Notes under the pieces: model-generated
What the model was told of the DNA's origin: nothing
Databases searched by the model: none
The model's input: only the letters and a program-made list of their open reading frames with translations
Origin: an uncultured Campylobacter sp.
Lineage (GTDB): Bacteria > Campylobacterota > Campylobacteria > Campylobacterales > Campylobacteraceae
Assembly: GCA_937990735.1 (NCBI GenBank)
Contig: CALKQT010000071.1
Location: 1 to 64,000, forward strand
Direction: 5' to 3'
DNA length: 64,000 nucleotides
Program-made: the position numbers and the translations under genes
Shown: piece after piece, positions 16,335 to 25,974 of the stretch
Layout of the letters: each line of letters starts with the position of its first letter
How positions within the stretch are numbered: the stretch's first letter is position 1

Positions 16335-18635
16335 ATGAAATTTATTAAAATTTTACTTTTATCCGCGATCTTTAGCTCGCGGATATTTGCGTGCGCTCTG
16401 TGCGCCCTATACACGCCCACTGCGCACGTTAGCATCACCCCCGTTGCACAAGACGGCAAGATCGTGAGCCTGCATTTTTCGTGGCTTTTCTCTCAAAATT
16501 TTACCGACGTCATAATGCAGACATACGATATAAATTCCAACGGCAAGCTTGAAAATAGCGAGCTTGCCGAGATAACTAAGGCGATGACCGATTATCTAAC
16601 CCCCAAAAACTACCTTTGCGAGGCGGAATTCTACGATCAAGCGCCAAAAAACGCAAAGCCCGCGCTTAGCAATCTCGTAGGCACGCAGATCAAGGGAAAT
16701 TTTAAAAACGCAATAAGCCTCGTCAAAAAGGGCAGACTCGTGTTCGAGTTCGATCAAAAGGTTGGCTTCGAACTGCGAAACAACCGCGTTCTTAAAATTT
16801 CCATTAACGACGATCAGGGATTTTTCAATTTCAAAATGCTTGACGACAAGCCCATTAATCTGGGCGAGGGCTTTGTAGCAAAGCCTAATTCAAATTTAGC
16901 CACCACATTTATAGAATTTAGCGGCGAAAAGCCAAAGATCGCAGATAAAAAACCGCCAATTTCAAGCGCGCCGAACTCTGATTTAGCGCAGAATGGTCTT
17001 GCATCTAGCGAGCAGAGTCTTGCGAGCTCAGAGAGCAAACTTGCGCAAGGCGGTCAAGCTAAACCTAATGCCAGCTCGGCGCGCAGATCAAACCAAAGAT
17101 CCGTCGGCGACATCGTTTCGGAAGCTGCAGCAGAGGCGCAAAAAAATATAGCCGCTTCGGATACTATCGCGCAGATTAATAAAGCCGCAAAAAAGGACGT
17201 GCAGGCAAAAGATGGCACCGCGAATTCCGGCCGCTTCGGCAGCGAAAGCTTAAAGGCCGCCGCGAAAAATAGCGAAAACGCCGCAGTCCCTTTAGGTGAT
17301 GATTCAAATTTAGCGCAAAACGGAGGCGACAGGAGCGCCGCGATAAATTTTAATAAATCCACAAATTCTGCAGCGCCTGTAGATAAAGGCGTGAGCGAAA
17401 ATTTGACGGCGAGGCGAGACAACTCTTTAAATTCCGCGCATTCTACGCAAAATTTTGCGACGCCGCCCGTGGAGAGTTCTTTAAATTTAGCGCAAAATAG
17501 CGCGAGCAAAAACGGCGCTGCATCCGGTAGCGACGAGATTTCAAGCGAGCAGCACAAAGAGGCCTCGCTGGGATTTGTCGCGCAAAAGACGATGGATTTT
17601 ATGAAAAGTCTCAAAACGGCGTTTCGCGCAAGCAGCGAGCATGCAAGCGCAAGCACCATCCTATGGGTCTTGGCGCTTTCTTTCATATACGGCTTTTTCC
17701 ACGCGGCAGGCCCTGGGCACGCGAAGCTGCTAACGGCGAGCTATTTCTTAGCCCATGGCGGCAGCTACATCAAGGCCTTTGGATTTGCCCTTAAAATCGG
17801 GCTTCTACACGTCCTAGGAGCGCTCGTTTTGGTAAGCGCGAGCATGTTCGTGCTGCAAAACGTCGCAGGGCTCGTCTCCACAAACTCCGCCTCGATCACC
17901 ACGAAAATTTCAGCGCTTCTGATTATCGTCATAACCGCGCTCATCATCTACGACAAAGCTCGCCGCGTAAGATCGGGCGCCCACCACGATGCGGGCTGCT
18001 CCTGCGCCGCTTGTGCTTCCGCTGCAAACACCTCAGAAACGGATGCGCACTTAAAAAATACGGCATTTGCAAACGCTGGGGATTCCGCTCACGCAGCGTT
18101 AAAGAGTTATAAATTTTCTAAATTTAATATTCAAAGCGGCGAATCCGCGCAGTATTTAGATACTGAAAATTCGGGCGCCGCAGCGGCAGAGCTAAATTCG
18201 GATTCAAATTTAACCGCAGGCCTAGAAGAAAACTCGTCTAGCCAAAACGAGCAAAAACAGGCTTTAAATTCTGCAAATTTAAAAAACCAAACCTCATCTC
18301 GCTCGCTGCAAAATGGCGCGACTGACGGCGAGAAAGGACGCGAGTGGCTTATCGCGCTTGCGGCGGCGCTCGTGCCCTGCCCCGGCACGATCCTGATTTT
18401 TGTACTTGCCTTCAGCCTCGGAAGCTTCGCGCTTAGCGTCGCAAGTGCGCTTTTCATCGGTTTTGGAATGAGCGTCGTGATATTTTTAGCCGCACTTTTC
18501 GGCGCGAAGGCAAACGAGCTAAGCTCGAAGCGGCTCGTAAGCTTGAAGCTTTACATCGAATTTGCGGGGCTTTTCGTGATGTTTGGGCTCGGAGTTTTTA
18601 TGTATTTCATCTCAGACACCCTCAGGATACTGTGA
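16335..18635 (+). CDS. Fused ZevA-ZevB-like metal transporter (DUF1007 plus NicO)
   Basis: The 766-residue protein starts three bases after the znuA stop. After a signal sequence, residues about 22-195 form a DUF1007 domain (HFSWLFSQNFTDVIMQTYDINSNGKLENSEL, including an EF-hand-like D-x-N-x-N-G-x-L-x-x-x-E loop). A low-complexity linker (about 200-430) follows, with repeated NLAQN units. A NicO/RcnA-type membrane domain then begins: GFFHAAGPGHAK near 454-464 and VPCPGTILIF near 680-689. A second low-complexity insert (about 545-668) starts with a His/Cys-rich HHDAGCSCAAC. In Haemophilus, ZevA (DUF1007) and ZevB (NicO) are two proteins that import zinc; here they are one chain. Zinc is inferred from znuA and the regulator; nickel or cobalt is possible. 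Confidence 0.82.
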   Translation: MKFIKILLLSAIFSSRIFACALCALYTPTAHVSITPVAQDGKIVSLHFSWLFSQNFTDVIMQTYDINSNGKLENSELAEITKAMTDYLTPKNYLCEAEFYDQAPKNAKPALSNLVGTQIKGNFKNAISLVKKGRLVFEFDQKVGFELRNNRVLKISINDDQGFFNFKMLDDKPINLGEGFVAKPNSNLATTFIEFSGEKPKIADKKPPISSAPNSDLAQNGLASSEQSLASSESKLAQGGQAKPNASSARRSNQRSVGDIVSEAAAEAQKNIAASDTIAQINKAAKKDVQAKDGTANSGRFGSESLKAAAKNSENAAVPLGDDSNLAQNGGDRSAAINFNKSTNSAAPVDKGVSENLTARRDNSLNSAHSTQNFATPPVESSLNLAQNSASKNGAASGSDEISSEQHKEASLGFVAQKTMDFMKSLKTAFRASSEHASASTILWVLALSFIYGFFHAAGPGHAKLLTASYFLAHGGSYIKAFGFALKIGLLHVLGALVLVSASMFVLQNVAGLVSTNSASITTKISALLIIVITALIIYDKARRVRSGAHHDAGCSCAACASAANTSETDAHLKNTAFANAGDSAHAALKSYKFSKFNIQSGESAQYLDTENSGAAAAELNSDSNLTAGLEENSSSQNEQKQALNSANLKNQTSSRSLQNGATDGEKGREWLIALAAALVPCPGTILIFVLAFSLGSFALSVASALFIGFGMSVVIFLAALFGAKANELSSKRLVSLKLYIEFAGLFVMFGLGVFMYFISDTLRIL

Positions 18636-18839
18636 TTGCAAGCTTCGGATGCAAATTTTCAAAAGCGGCTCGCGTGAAATAGGTTTATGCGATGCGTTAA
18701 ATTTTAAATCCGGTGCGAATTGATTTCAGAATAGTAAGATTTTAAAATTTTACGCTGCGGACCCGCGTAAATTAAATTTCGATCCCGACTATTCATTAAG
18801 TGGCGGAATTCGCTCTTTATGAATTCCGCTAAATTTCGC

Positions 18840-18845
18840 TACAAT
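18840..18845 (+). promoter_or_regulatory. -10 box of the DUF3137 gene
   Basis: TACAAT, 28 bases before the start codon, preceded by an AT-rich AAATTTCGC stretch. Confidence 0.5.
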
Positions 18846-18873
18846 ACGGGCGAAATTTTTATCAAGGATAGAT

Positions 18874-19824
18874 ATGTCGCCTGCTCTGCAAGATGTCGTT
18901 TCGCAGACTTTAACCGAACAAAAAGCGTGCGCTAAAGCTTTTAATAGATATTACTACCTCAGTATAGCCGCCTTTTTTGCGGTCCTGTTCGTATTAGTGT
19001 TTCTAAACGGCGTTAAAGCAGACACTCCTCTAATAGAAATTGCCGAATTTTCGAGCGTCTTGATCCTTTTTCATATCTTTTGGATATTTCTTATGCATTG
19101 CGCCAGTCAAGAAAGCGAAGCGGAAATTCGCTACTACAAATTTTATAAAGAGATATTCGTCCGCGCCGTAATAAACGATATAGATGCCGGTTTAAAATAC
19201 GATCCATATACCGGCATGCAAGAAGAGGAATTTCAAAAATTTAGAATTTATAGGAAATCTAGGATCAAAAGCGAGGATCGGATTACGGGCGTGTACTGCG
19301 GGATTAAATTTAGCCTAAGCGAGGTACATAGTAATGGTAGGTTTTACATGAAAACGGATAATCCGCTCATAGCGGCGATTATGTTGATCAAAATATTCTA
19401 CGATAACTATATGGACTTTGACGGCAACGTACTGATCTGCGAGCTCGCGAAAAAAACCTCGGGCAAAACGATAGTGGTAAGCAGGGAGCTAAACGCCAAG
19501 ATCTTCGGCGAAAAAGAGATGATGGACGATGTGGATTTTATGCGCGATTTTCGCGTGTTTGCGGATGACAAAGTAGAAGCGCGCTATTTGCTAACGCCCG
19601 CGTTCATGGAGCGCCTGCGCGAAATAAATCGCGAAACGAGCGGCGAGTTCAGCTTGAGCGCGGTATTTATGGATGAGCGCTTATATCTATTTTTAAACGG
19701 TGCGCCCGATCTTTTCGAAACTACGCTTTTTGGTAGGCCCGCTAGCATAGAGCTCGCGCGCGAATACCAAACGCAGATCCGCAAAATTTTAAGCCTAATC
19801 GAAACGCTTAAACTCACAAATTAG
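18874..19824 (+). CDS. DUF3137-family membrane protein
   Basis: The protein (316 residues) has two membrane helices close together (about 27-45 and 58-74) and a long cytoplasmic domain. The segment FRVFADDKVEARYLLTPAFMERLREI near 230-255 and GKTIVVSRELNAKIFGEKEMMDDVDF before it are the signature of DUF3137 (galanin-like annotation in some databases). The molecular function is unknown. AAGGA precedes the ATG and a TACAAT box lies upstream. It is flanked by gene-poor DNA and appears monocistronic. Confidence 0.8.
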   Translation: MSPALQDVVSQTLTEQKACAKAFNRYYYLSIAAFFAVLFVLVFLNGVKADTPLIEIAEFSSVLILFHIFWIFLMHCASQESEAEIRYYKFYKEIFVRAVINDIDAGLKYDPYTGMQEEEFQKFRIYRKSRIKSEDRITGVYCGIKFSLSEVHSNGRFYMKTDNPLIAAIMLIKIFYDNYMDFDGNVLICELAKKTSGKTIVVSRELNAKIFGEKEMMDDVDFMRDFRVFADDKVEARYLLTPAFMERLREINRETSGEFSLSAVFMDERLYLFLNGAPDLFETTLFGRPASIELAREYQTQIRKILSLIETLKLTN

Positions 19825-20455
19825 CAGGGCGCATTGCGGCTGAAATTTTGCATCGACCAAATTTACGCCGGGCGGAATTTTCACCGAAGCGTAGTTTCGG
19901 CAAAAACGTAAAATTTAATCAGCAGTGTAATTTCTCGGCAGCCGTCCTAAATTTAATCAGCAATGCAATCGCTCGGCGGCTGCCTGAAATTTAAACGAGC
20001 GATACGATTAGAGAGATGAAACGCCTGCCGCAAATAAATTTGAGGCAAAAGCGTCTTGCCGTGTCTAAAAATTTATAAAATTTGACCGCGTTTCGCATCA
20101 CAGCCTCTAGCTTTTAGTGCCAAACCTGCATAGCGGCAGAATTTAATCGGCGGCGCCCGCGATGATGAAATTTAAAGCAGATCTGCAAGGATGAAATTTA
20201 AATTAAAAGCAAGCTCAGGGCGAGAGTTAAATTTAGAGAGCGCGCGGCGTTTTCACAAGCCGTGACAAAGCGTATCTGCCTAGCGCATACCGCAACGTAT
20301 CGCAAGCACGGCTCTGCACATATATCAAGTTCCGCTAAAATCCTCGCCACGCGTTCCTGCATCGTCTCATAAAACACCATCGTAGGCTGGATTGTAAATT
20401 TAAATTATAAAGAATTCGGGAGAGGCGAAATTTAAAATTTCGCCTCCTAAGCGGA
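19825..20455. other. Gene-free spacer between convergent genes
   Basis: About 630 bases between the convergent DUF3137 gene and serA, rich in AAATTTAA words. A minus-strand frame at 20198-20380 lacks a ribosome binding site and is not called. No clear terminator hairpin is visible. Confidence 0.5.
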
Positions 20456-20461
20456 AAAGGA

Positions 20462-22039
20462 TTAAAGCGCCGCGTAGCGCACCATTAGGCAGGTTTGAAG
20501 CGCCGCCAGCTTATCAAGCGTGCTTTTTTGCACTTCGGAATCGACCAAAATGACCGCCAAAGCGTCCCCCTCCTCGCCTCTGCCTAGGCGAAAATCCGCG
20601 ATATTGATGTTTTCGTCGGCTAGGATCGTGCTTACGGATTTGATAACGCCCGGCACGTCGGTATTTTTGAAGATTATCATCTTGCCTTTCGGCTTAAAAT
20701 CGGTCTTAAATCCGCCGATATTTACGATGCGCTCCTCGCTGCCGTCAAAGACCGTGCCAGCGACGTTTGAGATCGCTTTGTCGGTCGTAACTTTAACCGA
20801 GATCTCGCTTTTATAAACACTGCGCGCAAGCTCGCCGAAGCTCGTCTCAATCCCCTTTTCGTCGACAAGAAATTTAGCGTTGACGTAATTTAGCGAGTCG
20901 CCCAAAGAATCGTGCAGTGCGCCTACGATTGCAAAAACGAGCATCGATTTTAGATACTGAACTACCTCGCCGCTGCCTTCGATGCGAATCGATTTGATCG
21001 GGCCTTTATTGATCTGCGCCGCAAGATAAGCCATTTTCGAGACTAAATTTATATAGGGCTCGATACCGCGCGGCAGATCCTCGAGCTTAAGCGGCAAATT
21101 CAAAGCGTTTGGATAGTTTAAGCCGCGCGCGGCGCTGATCGCCTGCTCCGCGGCTTCCCTGGCGATATTGCTTTGCGATTCGAGCGTATTTGCGCCAAGA
21201 TGCGGAGTCGCGCTTAAATTTTCGATATCCAAAAGCTCGTGATCGGTCGCAGGCTCTTTGTCGAAAACGTCGATGCCAAGATATGCGATCTTGCCGCTTC
21301 GCAGATTGTTTGCGAGCGCTTTTTCATTATACAGGCCGCCTCTGGCGCAGTTTATTAGGCGCACGCCGTCTTTCATCTTCGCTATTTGCGGCTCGCCTAT
21401 CATATTTATCGTCTCTTTATTTTTCGGCGTATGGATCGTGATGAAGTCGCAAGATAAAATTTCGTCGAAATTTTTCGTATATTTTACTCCGAGCTTCGTG
21501 GCCTTTTCGGGTTCGATATACGGATCATAGGCGATGACATTCATCCCAAACGCAAGCGCGCGCACCCCCACGCGCGAACCGATATTTCCAAAGCCGATGA
21601 TGCCGAGGCTCTTTTTATAAAGCTCGGTGCCGTACCATTTCTCGCGCTTCCAAATTCTATTAATTTTAAGATCGTTGCAAGAATTTACATATTTGCGCGC
21701 CGCATTCAGCAGATGGCACATGGTCATTTCGACCGCAGCTATGGTGTTTGCCGTAGGTACGTTCATCAAAATAATGCCGCGCTTGGAGCAGCCGTCGATA
21801 TCGCAGTTATCTACACCCACGCCCGCACGCACGATCGCTTTTAGCTTGGTGCCCGCGCCAAGGAATTTCTCATCCACCGCCGTAGAGCTTCTGGTGATCG
21901 CAACATCCGCATCACCTAAAATTCCATAAAGCTCGCTCTTGGGCACGTTCGTAGCGTCGATTACTTTAACGTCCGATTCTTGCTTAAGCAGATCAAAACC
22001 GATTTTGTGGATTGCGTCGCAGACTATGATAGTTTTCAT
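20462..22039 (-). CDS. serA: D-3-phosphoglycerate dehydrogenase
   Basis: The enzyme (525 residues, the long form) oxidises 3-phosphoglycerate as the first step of serine synthesis. The substrate domain is followed by the NAD-binding GIIGFGNIGSRVG motif near 145-157 and the catalytic CARGG.. / HLGANT blocks around 232 and 281. An intervening domain and a C-terminal ACT domain (GVIKSVSTILADENINIADFRLGR) occupy the last 200 residues; the ACT domain normally binds serine as feedback inhibitor. AAAGG precedes the ATG. It lies 54 bases downstream of rpsA with a perfect hairpin between them. Confidence 0.95.
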   Translation of the reverse strand: MKTIIVCDAIHKIGFDLLKQESDVKVIDATNVPKSELYGILGDADVAITRSSTAVDEKFLGAGTKLKAIVRAGVGVDNCDIDGCSKRGIILMNVPTANTIAAVEMTMCHLLNAARKYVNSCNDLKINRIWKREKWYGTELYKKSLGIIGFGNIGSRVGVRALAFGMNVIAYDPYIEPEKATKLGVKYTKNFDEILSCDFITIHTPKNKETINMIGEPQIAKMKDGVRLINCARGGLYNEKALANNLRSGKIAYLGIDVFDKEPATDHELLDIENLSATPHLGANTLESQSNIAREAAEQAISAARGLNYPNALNLPLKLEDLPRGIEPYINLVSKMAYLAAQINKGPIKSIRIEGSGEVVQYLKSMLVFAIVGALHDSLGDSLNYVNAKFLVDEKGIETSFGELARSVYKSEISVKVTTDKAISNVAGTVFDGSEERIVNIGGFKTDFKPKGKMIIFKNTDVPGVIKSVSTILADENINIADFRLGRGEEGDALAVILVDSEVQKSTLDKLAALQTCLMVRYAAL

Positions 22040-22063
22040 TAAATTTAACCTTTAGAAGTAGGT

Positions 22064-22087
22064 CCGCAAGGCGGGAATGCCTTGCGG
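22064..22087 (-). promoter_or_regulatory. Perfect 9-bp hairpin between rpsA and serA
   Basis: CCGCAAGGC and GCCTTGCGG pair perfectly around a 6-base loop, immediately after the rpsA stop. No T run follows on the minus strand (ACCTACTT comes next), so it is a poor intrinsic terminator. It may protect the rpsA mRNA end or cause partial termination before serA. Confidence 0.6.
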
Positions 22088-22093
22088 GAGGAA

Positions 22094-23761
22094 TTATTTA
22101 TTTAGTTGATCTTTGATCAGATCCCCTAGGCTTTGCTTCTCGTCGTCGTTGCTATTGATCTCGTTTAGCGCCTCGCGCTCCTTCTGATGAGCCAGTCTGC
22201 GCACGCTTAGGCGGATTCTGTTTTTCTTCTCATCGATGAAAGCGATCGCAGCCTCGATCTCATCGCCCACTTTTAGGCTATCTACGCTTACGTTGCCAAG
22301 ATCTTCCTTGCGGATAAGCGCGTCGATACCGCCTCCAAGCTCGACAAAAATTCCGAACTCTTTAATATCGCGGATCTTGCCTTTTACGACATCGCCTTGA
22401 TTGTGACTCTTGGCAAACTCGCTAATCGGGCTATCGCCGAGCTCTTTGTGGTTTAGAGAAATTTTTTGAGTATCTTTGTCGATCTTGATGATCTTAACCT
22501 CGATCTCGTCGCCTACTTTGAATAAATTTTTGCACTTCTCGCCGCGATCCCACGAAGCATCTTCGTTATGCAAAAGCCCCTCTACGCCGTCGATCCTCAC
22601 AAACGCACCGAAGTTTGTAATCGTAGTGACGCTGCCTTTTAGCACGTCGCCCACTTTATGCTTAGCAACAAACTCGTCAAAAGGCTTGGTGAGTAAATTT
22701 TTAAGGCTCACGCGTAATCTACGCTCGCTAGGGTTAATCTCTACGACCTCAACGTCAAGCTCCTCGCCCTCGCTGATGAAATCTTTCGGATTTTTGATAT
22801 TTTTATCCCACGAAATTTCACTAATATGCAAAAAGCCCTCGATGTCGTTGCCAAGATCGACAAACGCGCCGTAAGGCTCGATATTACTTACTTTTACGCG
22901 GATAGTATCGCCCACTTCCAGGCTATCTTTGATCTCGTTCCAAGGATCGGGCATCGCCTCTTTAATCGAAAGGGAGAGATGCTTTTTATCGTTGTCGTAT
23001 TTGATAACTTTAACCGGAACCTTATCGCCCTCTTTGTAGAGCGAGCTTGGATTTACCGGGCCTTTGTATGAAATTTCGCTGTAGTGCACGAGTCCATCCA
23101 CGCCGCCTACGTCTACAAACATACCGTAGGTGGTGATTTTTTTGACGACGCCTTCGATGATGCCCTCGGTAGCGATTACTTTCTCGATCGCCTCTTTGCT
23201 TGCTTTGCGATCCTCATCAAGTAGCTTCTTGCGCGATACGACGATGCTTTGCTCATCTCTATCGACCTTGATGATCTTTACTTTGAAATTTTTACCGACG
23301 GCGCCATTTGGGTTTTTAAGCGCACTTTGTGAGCGCGGCATAAAAAATTCTACGTCGTCTGCGTTAGCGCAAACGAAACCGCCCTTATTAAACGATAGAA
23401 TTTTAACGTCATAGACATTCTCTGCGTTTTCATCATAGGAGTCGATGAACGCCTTTACTTTTTCCTTCTTTAGAGCCTTTTTATACGATACGACCGGGCG
23501 ACCGCCTCTGCTTCCGGTAATAGCGACTTTGATGTCATCTCCTACGTTAACCTGCGGATTTCCTTGATCGTCGCTAACCTCGGCGGCATCCAAAATGCCC
23601 TCCGACTTCCTGCCTACGTCTATGAAAACCTCGCCGTCCTTAAGGGCGATAACCTTACCTGTGACGATCTCGTCGCGAGACTTCCCGGCGTCATACTCCT
23701 CTAACAATGTCGCAAAATCTTCCTCTGCGTGGTTTTGAACCTTCTCGTTCACCTCAGCCAT
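22094..23761 (-). CDS. rpsA: 30S ribosomal protein S1
   Basis: This 555-residue acidic protein consists of consecutive S1 RNA-binding repeats of about 75-85 residues, each with the G-x-F/V-V...G-x-x-G-L/F-hydrophobic-H/R pattern (for example GMFVDVGGVDGLVHYSEIS and GAFVDLGNDIEGFLHISEISW). It binds mRNA on the small subunit during initiation. AAAGGAAGCAT precedes the ATG. Size matches S1 of Campylobacter, and its place between ispH and serA is the one seen in C. jejuni. Confidence 0.96.
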   Translation of the reverse strand: MAEVNEKVQNHAEEDFATLLEEYDAGKSRDEIVTGKVIALKDGEVFIDVGRKSEGILDAAEVSDDQGNPQVNVGDDIKVAITGSRGGRPVVSYKKALKKEKVKAFIDSYDENAENVYDVKILSFNKGGFVCANADDVEFFMPRSQSALKNPNGAVGKNFKVKIIKVDRDEQSIVVSRKKLLDEDRKASKEAIEKVIATEGIIEGVVKKITTYGMFVDVGGVDGLVHYSEISYKGPVNPSSLYKEGDKVPVKVIKYDNDKKHLSLSIKEAMPDPWNEIKDSLEVGDTIRVKVSNIEPYGAFVDLGNDIEGFLHISEISWDKNIKNPKDFISEGEELDVEVVEINPSERRLRVSLKNLLTKPFDEFVAKHKVGDVLKGSVTTITNFGAFVRIDGVEGLLHNEDASWDRGEKCKNLFKVGDEIEVKIIKIDKDTQKISLNHKELGDSPISEFAKSHNQGDVVKGKIRDIKEFGIFVELGGGIDALIRKEDLGNVSVDSLKVGDEIEAAIAFIDEKKNRIRLSVRRLAHQKEREALNEINSNDDEKQSLGDLIKDQLNK

Positions 23762-23873
23762 ATGCTTCCTTTAAATTTATTTGTGCTTTTTTGAAAAGAA
23801 CTAAAATGTGTAATTCTAGCTAAAATTTGCTTTCGATTTGATAAATTTCTAAGAGTAAATTTGATAAGAGAGT

Positions 23874-24710
23874 TTATAAATTCTGCGTTAGATTTTCGAT
23901 TCGTGCCACTACTTTTTTGATGATCCAATCGGGCGTGCTGGCTCCTGCGGAGATGCCGCAGAGGCTTTTGTTTTCAAACCACGAGCGTTCAAGCTCGTTT
24001 TCGTTTTCTATGAGATAGCTGTCTTTGCAAAAATTTTGTGAAATTAAAAAAAGCTGCTTGGTGTTGGAGGAATTTTTCCCGCCTACGATTATCATCACGT
24101 CGGCCTTTTGCGACAGGCTTTTTACGGCCTCTTGATTCTCCAGCGTCGCATTGCAAATCGTATTAAAAATTCTCAGCTCCCTCGCGCGCTGCATCAAAAA
24201 ATCCGCGATTTTAGTAAAGCTTTCTATCTTTTTCGTAGTCTGCGAAACGAGCGCGACGCGCGAGCCGAGCTTGACGTCTTGCAGCTCCTTCGTATCCATG
24301 ATCACGAATACGCGTGATTTCGCGTATGATTTCACACCCTTTACCTCGGGGTGATTTTTATCGCCGAAGATTACGATATCATAGCCCTCCGCGCTCATCT
24401 TTTCTACGATCTGCTGCGGCTTGGTCACGAAGGGGCAGGTAGCGTCGATGAGCTCTTTATTTTGCGCCTTTAATCTTTGCAGATCGTCTTTTTGGATGCC
24501 GTGGGTGCGGATGATGAGCTTTTGCTCGTCCTTGATCTCGCCAACACCCCCCAAGGTTTTGACGCCGAAATTTTGTTTTAAACGGTTAATCTCTTCGGCG
24601 TTATGTATGAGTTCGCCGATCGTAGCGGCCTCGCCGGCGCTTTCTGCGATCTTGATCGCACGCTTGACGCCGAAGCAAAAGCCGTAGCTTTTGGCCATCT
24701 CAATCTTCAA
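23874..24710 (-). CDS. ispH: 4-hydroxy-3-methylbut-2-enyl diphosphate reductase
   Basis: The enzyme (278 residues) makes isopentenyl and dimethylallyl diphosphate in the last step of the MEP isoprenoid pathway. Its [4Fe-4S] ligands C12 (YGFCFGVKRAI), C92 (DATCPFV) and C186 (NTICNATLENQ) are present, as are TIGELIHN near 30 and the EVKG histidine motif NHPEVKG near 119. I keep the ATG at 24710, which overlaps aroA by 11 bases, because homologues begin with the same few residues before AK-x-YGFCFGV. Translation is probably coupled to aroA. Confidence 0.95.
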   Translation of the reverse strand: MKIEMAKSYGFCFGVKRAIKIAESAGEAATIGELIHNAEEINRLKQNFGVKTLGGVGEIKDEQKLIIRTHGIQKDDLQRLKAQNKELIDATCPFVTKPQQIVEKMSAEGYDIVIFGDKNHPEVKGVKSYAKSRVFVIMDTKELQDVKLGSRVALVSQTTKKIESFTKIADFLMQRARELRIFNTICNATLENQEAVKSLSQKADVMIIVGGKNSSNTKQLFLISQNFCKDSYLIENENELERSWFENKSLCGISAGASTPDWIIKKVVARIENLTQNL

Positions 24711-25974
24711 CGCCGGCTCCGATCTGTCTTAAAATCGCGGCGAAGTTCGGAAACGACGTCGCGATACAATCACTATCCTCGATGATCATCCCCGATCTTA
24801 AGCCTAAAATCGCGAAACTCATCGCGATACGGTGATCGCCGCACGGCGTGATGATTGCCGCGTTCGCCTCACCGCCTTCGATCTGCCAGCCGTCCTGTAG
24901 CTCGCGCGCTTTAATACCGCAGGCGCGAAGTCCTTCGCAGGTTACCTTTATACGGTCACACTCCTTCACGCGCAGCTCGGCGGCATTTCTAAGCACGCTA
25001 CTTCCCTGTGCGCAGGCAAAAGCGATCGCAAGCGCAGGCGCTTCGTCTATCAACCAGGAGATATTTTCGCTCACCTCCACGGCGTGAAGCGGCGCGTAAG
25101 CGACCTCTATATCGCCGATCTGCTCGTAAATTTCGCTCGTTTTATGAAATTTAACCTCGGCGCCCATGCGTTTTAAAATTTCATACGCCTCTATGCGGGT
25201 TTTATTTAGCAGCATATTTTTTAGCACGATGCGCGAGCCGGGGATTATCGCTGCGGCGACGGCGAAGAAAAATGCCGAACTGGGGTCGTTTGGGATAAAA
25301 ATTTCAAGCGGTTTAAGCGGAGAGCTAAGCGGCGCGACTTCAATCTCAAGACCGTTTTGCGAAATTTGCGCGCCCATCGCTTTTAGCATCCGCTCGCTGT
25401 GATCGCGGCTAAGCTCGGGCTCGCTAAACCTGCACCCGCTGCCGCGCAAGGCCGCTAAAATAAGAGCGGTCTTAACCTGCGCGGACGCGATTTTACTCGC
25501 GTATTCAAAATACCCAAGCTTTTGCCCTAGCACCGCAATCGGCGCCTTTTCGCCGCCTTGACGCCCGTAAATTTTAGCGCCTACTTTGCAAAGCGGATCC
25601 GCAACGCGCCTCATCGGGCGCTCGCTTAGATACCGATCGCCGCATAGCACGAAAAAGCCCTCGCGTCCCGCCAAAAAGCCCATAAATAGCCGCATCGCGG
25701 TGCCAGAGTTACCGCAATCAAGCGGAACGTTAGGCTCTTTGATAACCTCCGGCGGAGTGATTAAAATTTCGCTCGCATCGCGCTGCACGCAAGCACCCAA
25801 AAGCTCCACAATCTTTAGCGTATTTAGCGTATCCTCGGCGGCTAGATAGTTTGAAATTTTACTCGTCCCCTCCGCTAGCAGCGAAAAAATCGCCGCACGG
25901 TGCGAGATCGATTTATCCGCGGCGATGTTTGAGATCTCCGCCCGCAAAGGGCCCGCTTGCGCAAAAATTCTCAT
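24700..25974 (-). CDS. aroA: 3-phosphoshikimate 1-carboxyvinyltransferase (EPSP synthase)
   Basis: This 424-residue enzyme joins shikimate-3-phosphate and phosphoenolpyruvate in aromatic amino acid synthesis. Family motifs visible are DKSISHRAAIFSLLAEG at 19-35, LDCGNSGTAMRLFMGFLAG near 89-107, GDRYLSERPMRR near 115, RVKECDRIK near 344 and GDHRIAMSF near 380. It overlaps pheT by 4 bases upstream and ispH by 11 downstream, so the three genes form a tight operon with pheS. The same order occurs in C. jejuni. Confidence 0.96.
   Translation of the reverse strand: MRIFAQAGPLRAEISNIAADKSISHRAAIFSLLAEGTSKISNYLAAEDTLNTLKIVELLGACVQRDASEILITPPEVIKEPNVPLDCGNSGTAMRLFMGFLAGREGFFVLCGDRYLSERPMRRVADPLCKVGAKIYGRQGGEKAPIAVLGQKLGYFEYASKIASAQVKTALILAALRGSGCRFSEPELSRDHSERMLKAMGAQISQNGLEIEVAPLSSPLKPLEIFIPNDPSSAFFFAVAAAIIPGSRIVLKNMLLNKTRIEAYEILKRMGAEVKFHKTSEIYEQIGDIEVAYAPLHAVEVSENISWLIDEAPALAIAFACAQGSSVLRNAAELRVKECDRIKVTCEGLRACGIKARELQDGWQIEGGEANAAIITPCGDHRIAMSFAILGLRSGMIIEDSDCIATSFPNFAAILRQIGAGVED

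Noticed and set aside
20198..20380. Small minus-strand frame upstream of the serA end
   Set aside because: No Shine-Dalgarno sequence and no conserved features.
22064..22087. Intrinsic terminator of rpsA
   Set aside because: The stem is perfect but no T run follows on the minus strand, so I list it as a regulatory hairpin and not as a terminator.
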